Of a stretch of DNA of 64,000 bases, positions 59,324 through 64,000 are shown one piece after another. The DNA is from Mangrovihabitans endophyticus (GTDB lineage: Bacteria; Actinomycetota; Actinomycetes; Mycobacteriales; Micromonosporaceae), in assembly GCF_014646155.1 (NCBI RefSeq), contig NZ_BMMX01000019.1, positions 62,001 to 126,000 of the forward strand. The letters run 5' to 3'. The notes under the pieces were generated by a model. That model was not told where the DNA came from. It saw nothing but the letters and a program-made list of their open reading frames with translations, and did no database searches. A program made the translations under genes and the position numbers. Numbering within the stretch: the stretch's first letter is position 1; every line of letters begins with the position of its first letter.

Positions 59324-60627
59324 TGGCCCGCTCCCGGTACGACCTCAAGGGTGGCTCTGCGTGCCGGCCGCAGACTTGCGGCGGCGGTGGCTATCTGATC
59401 CTCCGTCACGTCGGCGACCAGCCGGGGCAGTTCATTGAGCAGCTCCGGCCGGCCGCGCTGCAATTCCAGCACGGCCATCGGCAGCGCCCGCCCCAGCACC
59501 GCATCGGTGTCCCGCAACAGATGGGTCGCCATGCGCGCCTGCGTGCGGGACAGTTCGCCGGGTGCCAGGCCGCCGGTGGCCAGGCGGTCGAGTTCTTCGT
59601 CGATGGTGCGCAGCACCTTCTCCGCGTCGCCGCCCGGGGGTAGGTGCGCCTGCAACAGGAAGGCGGTGGGGTTGCGCACCTGGTACTCGTCGCCCATGAA
59701 TCCCAGGTACCCGCCGACGGTGGTAGCCGAGCGGTCCCGCTGCACCAGGCGCTCCACCAGGCGGGAGGCGTCGCCGTCGGTGAGCACCTCGGCGAGCACC
59801 ACATAGGGCAGATAGGCCGCGAAGTCGGCGATCGGATCGGGCACCCGCCAGCCGGCCGCCACGGCGGGCAACGGGGCGAGCCGGTCGGTGTAGACCTCGC
59901 GGCGCTCGGCGGTCAGGTCCGGCTCCTCGAAGTTCGGCCGCTCCGGCGCGGGCCGGGCGGCGACATCGCCGAAGTGCCGCTCGATCAGCTTGACGGTGTG
60001 TGCCACGTCGAAGTCGCCGGCCACCGTGAGGGTGGCGTTGCCGCAGGCGTAGTACCGGTCGAAGAACTCCGTGGCGTCGGCGAGCGTGGCGCTGTCCAGA
60101 TCGCCGAAGGAGCCGTACCCGTCGTGGGCGTTGGCGAAGGTGGAGAACATCACCGGCGGCAACTTCAACCAGGGGAAACCGCCGTACGGGCGGTTCATGA
60201 CGTTGACCCGGATCTCCTCCTTGACCACGTCCACCTGGTTGCGCAGGTTCTCCTCGGTGAGCTTGGGACCGCGCATCCGGTCGGCCTCCAGGAAGAGGGC
60301 GCGTTCCAGGGCACCGGCCGGGAGCACCTCGAAGTAGTCGGTGAAGTCCAGGTGGGTGGACCCGTTGAAGCTGCCGCCGGCCCCCTGCACGTGCCGGAAG
60401 TGGGCAAGCTTCTCAAGGTTCTCCGAGCCTTGGAACATGAGGTGCTCGAAGAGGTGGGCGAACCCGGTCCGCCCCTCGGGTTCGGACCGGATGCCGACGT
60501 CATAGACGACCGCCACGCCAACCACGGGGGCGCTGCGGTCGGGGGTGAGGACCACCCGCAGGCCGTTGGGAAGGGTGAGACGCTCGACCGGGTACTTCGT
60601 CGCGGGGATCTTCATTTTTCGGGCCAC
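59320..60627 (-). CDS. M16-family zinc metallopeptidase, catalytic subunit
   Basis: A 435-residue peptidase with the inverted zinc motif HxxEH in TGFAHLFEHLMFQGS (around residues 57-65) and the downstream Glu region NQVDVVKEEIR. The rest is the M16 double domain. Its stop overlaps the start of the partner (GTGA), so the two are made together. GTG 60627 gives MARKMKIPATKY. Likely cleaves peptides in the cytosol or outside; no signal peptide is seen. Confidence 0.93.
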   Translation of the reverse strand: MARKMKIPATKYPVERLTLPNGLRVVLTPDRSAPVVGVAVVYDVGIRSEPEGRTGFAHLFEHLMFQGSENLEKLAHFRHVQGAGGSFNGSTHLDFTDYFEVLPAGALERALFLEADRMRGPKLTEENLRNQVDVVKEEIRVNVMNRPYGGFPWLKLPPVMFSTFANAHDGYGSFGDLDSATLADATEFFDRYYACGNATLTVAGDFDVAHTVKLIERHFGDVAARPAPERPNFEEPDLTAERREVYTDRLAPLPAVAAGWRVPDPIADFAAYLPYVVLAEVLTDGDASRLVERLVQRDRSATTVGGYLGFMGDEYQVRNPTAFLLQAHLPPGGDAEKVLRTIDEELDRLATGGLAPGELSRTQARMATHLLRDTDAVLGRALPMAVLELQRGRPELLNELPRLVADVTEDQIATAAASLRPARRATLEVVPGAGQ

Positions 60628-60794
60628 ACGACGAATCTAACCGAATCTCGATGCCAGCTTTAGGGTTCACTTTTGCTATTTCCGTGAGCGAATCGTCACG
60701 CGGCGCAGGGATTCTTGGGGTGTTGCGGGAGATCTCGGACGTACCGCCCGCCCTACCGGGGCATCCGGCACCACGACATTCCACCCGCACCAGA

Positions 60795-60826
60795 GACCCG
60801 ACCGACCCGGCGGGGTCGGCCGGGTC
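60795..60826. terminator. Hairpin between the peptidase operon and the repeat-bearing membrane protein
   Basis: GACCCGACCGACCC pairs with GGGTCGGCCGGGTC with one mismatch, loop GGCG, in the gap downstream of the minus-strand membrane protein gene (stop at 60854). It is followed by no T-tract. Confidence 0.6.
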
Positions 60827-60853
60827 GGCGAGACCCGCGCGCGGGTCGCGGCG

Positions 60854-61879
60854 TCAGAGGGGGCGGACGGATGCCAGCACGTCGTCCACCACGTAATCGA
60901 ACTGTCGATGGGTGCCCGGAATGGACACGTACAGCACCGCAGCCGTCGGCTTGCCCACGTCGATGATGGCCACTGCGGACAACTCGTCCTTAGCGGTCAG
61001 TCCGGGCGCCGAGAAGTGCAGCCGGAACTTGCTCACCCACGCCGGGCGGCCACCGAGCGTTGTCCGCTCGTCGCGCAGTTGCTCGATGGTGTTCGGTTGC
61101 GGGTAGTACTCGGCACGGACGTCGGCGGCCACCTGCCGGCCGACGCATTCCAGGTTGAGGGTCACCGCGTCGTTGTCCGCGGCCGGCACCGCGGCGGACA
61201 GGATCGAGGCGTGGTACAGGCCACCGCTGTAGCTCTCGGTGACGAAGTGCTGGCCGACCTTGTACGGCACGGCGAGCGTCCCGGCCCGCCACACGGTGTT
61301 CCACGGTTCCCAGGGCGGGCCGTACTCGCGGTAGGAGATGCCCGCCTCGGTGTCCACCGTGCGCTCACCGGTCGGCTCCGGCGGCGCGCTGGGGGTGCCG
61401 GTCGGTCCGGCGCCCGGCGAGACGGTGGGGGCCGGGCACATCTGCGCCAGCGGCGGCCGCACATCGGTCGGCGCCTGGGCCTTGCCGCGGAACGGGCTGC
61501 TGTCGGAGGAGAGCACGACGGTCAGGATGACGGTCAGGCCGACCGCCAGGATGGCGCCGGCCACACCGCCGAAGATCAACATCTGCCGGCGACGACGTGC
61601 CGGCCCACCCCGGGGAGATCCGCCACTCGGGGGCCCGCCGCTCGGGGGCCCGCCGCTCGGGGGCCCGCCGCTCGGGGGCCCGCCGCTCGGGGGCCCGCCG
61701 CTCGGGGGCCCGCCACTCGGAGGGCCGCCGCTCGGAGGCCCACCACTCGGAGGGCCGCCGCGGGTCGGGGGCCCGCCCGGCGAGTTCGACGGTCGCGTGC
61801 CGCCGACCGTGGTCACCGCGCCCGATCCCCAAGCGCTGCCCGGGAGGTGCCGGGCCGTGGGATGCGTCGGGTCGGACAT
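60854..61879 (-). CDS. Membrane protein with (GGPPS)9 cytosolic tail
   Basis: A 341-residue protein of unknown function. After a short N terminus (MSDPTHPTARHLPGSAW) come nine GGPPS repeats, then a basic stretch (ARRRRQ), one transmembrane helix (MLIFGGVAGAILAVGLTVILTVVL) and an extracytoplasmic domain of about 200 residues (VPYKVGQHFVTESYSGGLYHAS; VLYVSIPGTHRQFDYVVDDVLASV). The topology puts the repeat inside. Proline/glycine-rich cytosolic tails of this form occur in actinomycete membrane proteins. ATG 61879. Confidence 0.75.
   Translation of the reverse strand: MSDPTHPTARHLPGSAWGSGAVTTVGGTRPSNSPGGPPTRGGPPSGGPPSGGPPSGGPPSGGPPSGGPPSGGPPSGGPPSGGPPSGGSPRGGPARRRRQMLIFGGVAGAILAVGLTVILTVVLSSDSSPFRGKAQAPTDVRPPLAQMCPAPTVSPGAGPTGTPSAPPEPTGERTVDTEAGISYREYGPPWEPWNTVWRAGTLAVPYKVGQHFVTESYSGGLYHASILSAAVPAADNDAVTLNLECVGRQVAADVRAEYYPQPNTIEQLRDERTTLGGRPAWVSKFRLHFSAPGLTAKDELSAVAIIDVGKPTAAVLYVSIPGTHRQFDYVVDDVLASVRPL
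61626..61760. repeat. Nine 15-bp tandem repeats coding (GGPPS)9
   Basis: Units of CTCGGGGGCCCGCCG repeat at 15-base period; the first five are exact, the sixth differs at the last bases and units 7 to 9 differ by a few bases. The period keeps the frame of the minus-strand gene. Confidence 0.9.
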
Positions 61880-61913
61880 GCCTCCAGTGAACACCACCGT
61901 GGCGGTGCCCGGC

Positions 61914-62036
61914 TCACCTGAGGCCGGTCACCACCGGGTCATACCAGGGCACGAACGCCACGACCAGCACCAAGGCGATGCCGAGAACCGCGAGGCTCAC
62001 CACGAAGGCCATCTCCCGGCCTGTTTTGGTCTGCAC
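61914..62036 (-). CDS. Small single-helix membrane protein (40 residues)
   Basis: A 40-codon frame from GTG 62036: MQTKTGREMAFVVSLAVLGI and a further hydrophobic run LVLVVAFVPWYDP with VVTGLR at the end. One transmembrane helix with Trp/Tyr at the interface and a basic N terminus make a plausible membrane microprotein. The ribosome site is weak (GAGG twelve bases upstream). It lies between the membrane protein and the cold-shock gene. Confidence 0.5.
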   Translation of the reverse strand: MQTKTGREMAFVVSLAVLGIALVLVVAFVPWYDPVVTGLR

Positions 62037-62115
62037 ATCCGGTAAGACGCCTCAGCCGCGGATCTGGTTGCACGACGAACGGATCGGGTTCGGGTACGCG
62101 ACATCGCGAACCCGC

Positions 62116-62190
62116 ACGAAACGCCAGCACACACGAAACACCAGCACACACGAAACGCCTGCACGCACGAAACGCCTGCACGCACGAACG
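62116..62190. repeat. Five 17-bp tandem repeats
   Basis: ACGAAAC (last one ACGAAC) recurs at 62116, 62133, 62150, 62167 and 62184, a strict 17-bp period; units resemble ACGAAACGCCTGCACGC. The array ends at the cold-shock gene's terminator. Confidence 0.9.
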
Positions 62191-62216
62191 GCCGTGACCC
62201 GCTGGGGGTCACGGCC
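62190..62216 (-). terminator. Terminator of the cold-shock gene
   Basis: GGCCGTGACCC and its complement form an 11-bp stem with loop GCTGG, 15 bases after the cold-shock stop on the minus strand. Confidence 0.8.
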
Positions 62217-62231
62217 GTCGCGGAGCGTCCG

Positions 62232-62435
62232 TCAGAGCGGGCGGATGTTCGCCGCCTGCGGGCCCTTCTGACCCTGGGTCACCTCGAACTCGACCCGCTG
62301 GCTCTCGTCCAGGCTGCGGTAGCCCGAGGACTGGATCGCGGAGAAGTGGGCGAAGACGTCGGCGCCACCGTCGTCCGGGGTGATGAACCCGTAGCCCTTG
62401 TCCGCGTTGAACCACTTCACAACGCCCGTAACCAT
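62232..62435 (-). CDS. csp: Cold-shock domain RNA-binding protein
   Basis: A 67-residue OB-fold protein that binds single-stranded RNA and DNA. KGYGFI (RNP1) and VFAHF (RNP2) are both present within VKWFNADKGYGFITPDDGG and DVFAHFSAI. The length is that of CspA-type proteins. ATG 62435 has GAGGAG upstream. A long leader lies upstream between 62436 and 62650, common for cold-shock genes. Confidence 0.95.
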   Translation of the reverse strand: MVTGVVKWFNADKGYGFITPDDGGADVFAHFSAIQSSGYRSLDESQRVEFEVTQGQKGPQAANIRPL

Positions 62436-62655
62436 GCTCGTCTCCTCGACGGTCGATCGCCCCCGGTCCACGCGACCGGGGACGAGGTAATAAGACCCGC
62501 ACCGCGCGGATCTCGTGCTGCCGTGCTGATCGCCCGTACCGGAAACACCCGGGTTACGACAAAGAGCGCCTGGGGCAGAATCCCCACAGGCGCTCCTGAG
62601 TACTTGGGAACCACTGACAACATGCGGAGCCTAGCACGAGGCAGGAGGTGAGCCG

Positions 62656-63063
62656 GTGATAGGCGTACGACTTGCACAGCAGCTCAAAGAGGCCGGACTG
62701 GCCTGGAAACCGGAGCCCGGAGACCGGTTCGTCATCCCCGATCGGGACCTGGACGACGAGGTGTTCGTGCTGAGCAACATGACGATCGAGGTCTATCGGG
62801 TGCCGGAGGGGCAGGTGATCGGCTTCAACGGAACCACCGAATGGGCGCTGGACGACGTGGAGATCGACGAGGCGACCTGGTTGCCGGGTGAGGAGCAGTT
62901 GCGCGGGCTGCTGGGCGGCACGTTCACCGCGCTGACCCGCGGTGCGGACGGCTACCGGGTGCGCATCAGCCTGCTGGGCACCGAACACGAGTTCGTGGCC
63001 GCGCAGGCCGACGCGGCGTACGCCGCGGCGCTGCTGCACCTGCTGGCGGCGGCGACGACCTGA
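62656..63063 (+). CDS. Hypothetical actinobacterial protein
   Basis: A 135-residue soluble acidic protein, not recognised by name. It reads MIGVRLAQQLKEAGLAWKPE, then VIPDRDLDDEVFVLSNMTIEVYRV and a C-terminal helix rich in Ala (AQADAAYAAALLHLLAAA). Sequence is well conserved-looking (good codon bias, charged and aromatic positions spread evenly). GTG 62656 has GGAGG five bases upstream. It converges on adnB with a seven-base gap. Confidence 0.75.
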   Translation: MIGVRLAQQLKEAGLAWKPEPGDRFVIPDRDLDDEVFVLSNMTIEVYRVPEGQVIGFNGTTEWALDDVEIDEATWLPGEEQLRGLLGGTFTALTRGADGYRVRISLLGTEHEFVAAQADAAYAAALLHLLAAATT

Positions 63064-63070
63064 GACGCTC

Positions 63071-64000
63071 TCACCGATCCGGACCGCCGATCTCCGGTAC
63101 GGCGTTCAGCAGCTCCGCGAGGGCGTCCACCCCCATCAAGTCGGCCGGTCGCAGGGTCACCTGTTCGCGGACGTAGTGCAGCCCGGCGCGGACCCGGGAC
63201 ACCGGAACACCGGCGAGCGCGGCCCAGGCGACCCGGTAGGCGGACAGTTGCACCACGGCCGCGGCGGTGTCCGCCGACTCGGGGCGCCGGCCGGTCTTCC
63301 AGTCGATCACGTCGAAACGGCCGCCCGGCTCCGCGAAGACCGCGTCCATCCGCCCGCGGACGACCACGCCGCCGAGGGTGGTGGCGAACGGCACCTCGAC
63401 GTCGATCGGCGTCCGGTCGGCCCACTCGCCGGCCAGGAACGCCTCCTGCAACGCGGCGAGATCGTCGTCGGCCGCGGCGGTGTCGTCCGCCGCGCCGGGC
63501 AACTCGTCCACGTCGATCAGCCGTGTCGCGCCGAACCGTTGCTCCAGCCAGGCGTGGAAGGCGGTGCCGCGGCGGGCCTGCGGCGCCGGGCGCACCGGCA
63601 GTGGGCGGCGCAGCGACCGGGCCAGCGCCTGCGGGTCGCGGCGCAGCACCACCAGTTGGGACACCGTTAGATGGCCGGGCAGCGCGACCTCGATGGGGCC
63701 CTGACCGCGGGCGCGTTCCGCACGTTCGGCGAGCAGCAGGGTGGCTTCGCGCCGCCAGCGGGCGACGTCCGGGTCCGGTGCACCCGCAGGCTGCGCCTCC
63801 CCCGCCGTCGACACCGCGGACGGACCCAGTCCGGCCAGCTCGGCGGCCAGGCCGGCGCGCGCCGCGACCTCCAGGTCGTCCGTGGCCAGGTCGGCGAAGG
63901 CGGTCGCCGTCTCCGCCTCGGGACGGCTGATCATCCGCCGGATCAGGTCGGCCGCCGCCGCCATCGCCGGCCGACGGTAGCCCAGCGGGTCGGAGGGCCA
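63071..64000 (-). CDS. adnB: AdnB-like helicase-nuclease, C-terminal nuclease domain (partial)
   Basis: The frame runs out of the window, so the helicase part is not seen. The last 310 residues contain a PD-(D/E)xK nuclease of the RecB type: RGTAFHAWLEQRF, VRGRMDAVF, RFDVIDWKTGR (Asp and Lys of the active site) and VQLSAYRVAWA (Gln/Tyr motif). Such C-terminal nuclease domains belong to AdnA/AdnB, which process double-strand breaks in actinobacteria; the position (next to nudC/uvrD2 in mycobacteria, from memory) favours AdnB. A RecB/AddA-type identity is the alternative. Confidence 0.88.
   Translation of the reverse strand, partial: WPSDPLGYRRPAMAAAADLIRRMISRPEAETATAFADLATDDLEVAARAGLAAELAGLGPSAVSTAGEAQPAGAPDPDVARWRREATLLLAERAERARGQGPIEVALPGHLTVSQLVVLRRDPQALARSLRRPLPVRPAPQARRGTAFHAWLEQRFGATRLIDVDELPGAADDTAAADDDLAALQEAFLAGEWADRTPIDVEVPFATTLGGVVVRGRMDAVFAEPGGRFDVIDWKTGRRPESADTAAAVVQLSAYRVAWAALAGVPVSRVRAGLHYVREQVTLRPADLMGVDALAELLNAVPEIGGPDR

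Noticed and set aside
61626..61760. Possible CRISPR array
   Set aside because: Direct tandem repeats without spacers, in frame with a gene; no cas genes in the window. The same applies to the arrays at 1166, 22828, 39774 and 62116.

Overview
The window is very GC-rich and carries actinobacterial hallmarks: two WhiB-family genes (one a clear WhiB7), a SigR/SigH–RsrA/RshA sigma/anti-sigma pair, mycoredoxin, UvrD2, an AdnB-type nuclease end, the 24-residue ribosomal protein bL37, DUF5709 and DUF5679 proteins and a MacS-like sensor kinase. The mix of chitosanase, GH16 glucanase and DUF574 methyltransferases suggests a filamentous actinomycete, perhaps Micromonosporaceae; that placement is inference. 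From my memory of the M. tuberculosis Rv319x-Rv322x region, several blocks keep a similar gene order (UPF0182, PDZ/Lon protein, ABC1 kinase, whiB7, mrx1/uvrD2, nudC, adnB; and pdtaS, biotinyl protein, rshA, sigH, SRAP, aroA, rsgA).

Layout. 1-13.4 kb: glycosyltransferase end, SIS protein and PdtaS kinase, TPR protein, biotinyl protein, bL37, sigR/rsrA, hydrolase, whiB, SRAP, aroA, rsgA, hisN and a membrane protein. 13.5-17.3 kb: a signalling cluster (STAS-HATPase, MacS-like kinase with its NarL-type regulator, RsbW-like protein). 17.4-22.9 kb: secreted carbohydrate enzymes and malQ. 23.5 kb: initiator tRNA, the left end of an 11-kb island. 34.6-42.0 kb: accessory chromosome with DUF574 methyltransferase, pentapeptide protein, TerC, a spermidine-synthase-like protein, and a convergent pair of a four-repeat protein and a Vps62-like putative pore former. 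42.2 kb: a second identical initiator tRNA in the opposite orientation. 42.4-64 kb: conserved housekeeping block.

The island (23527-34550) is bounded by a perfect 46-bp direct repeat of the 3' part of the initiator tRNA. I find no integrase in it. It holds an IS481-type transposase tail fused to a beheaded phage-type phosphoesterase, two small coupled phage-like genes, a GNAT/XRE pair, a run of small and partly frameshifted ORFs, a methyltransferase, and a tight operon of radical SAM enzyme, aldo/keto reductase and CYTH protein. A frameshifted DUF2637-HTH gene of the kind found on actinomycete integrative elements lies at the right end. The radical SAM/AKR/CYTH cassette is the best candidate for an uncharacterised system.

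Regulation visible in the DNA: two SigR-type promoters (GGAAT-N18/19-GTT), one before sigR and one before mycoredoxin, make a thiol-stress circuit. The whiB7 leader carries an upstream ORF and an attenuator-like hairpin with a competing stem. Three DnaA-box-like nonamers sit in one orientation within 62 bp at 49.7 kb. Short in-gene and intergenic tandem repeats occur at 1.2, 22.9, 39.8, 61.7 and 62.1 kb.
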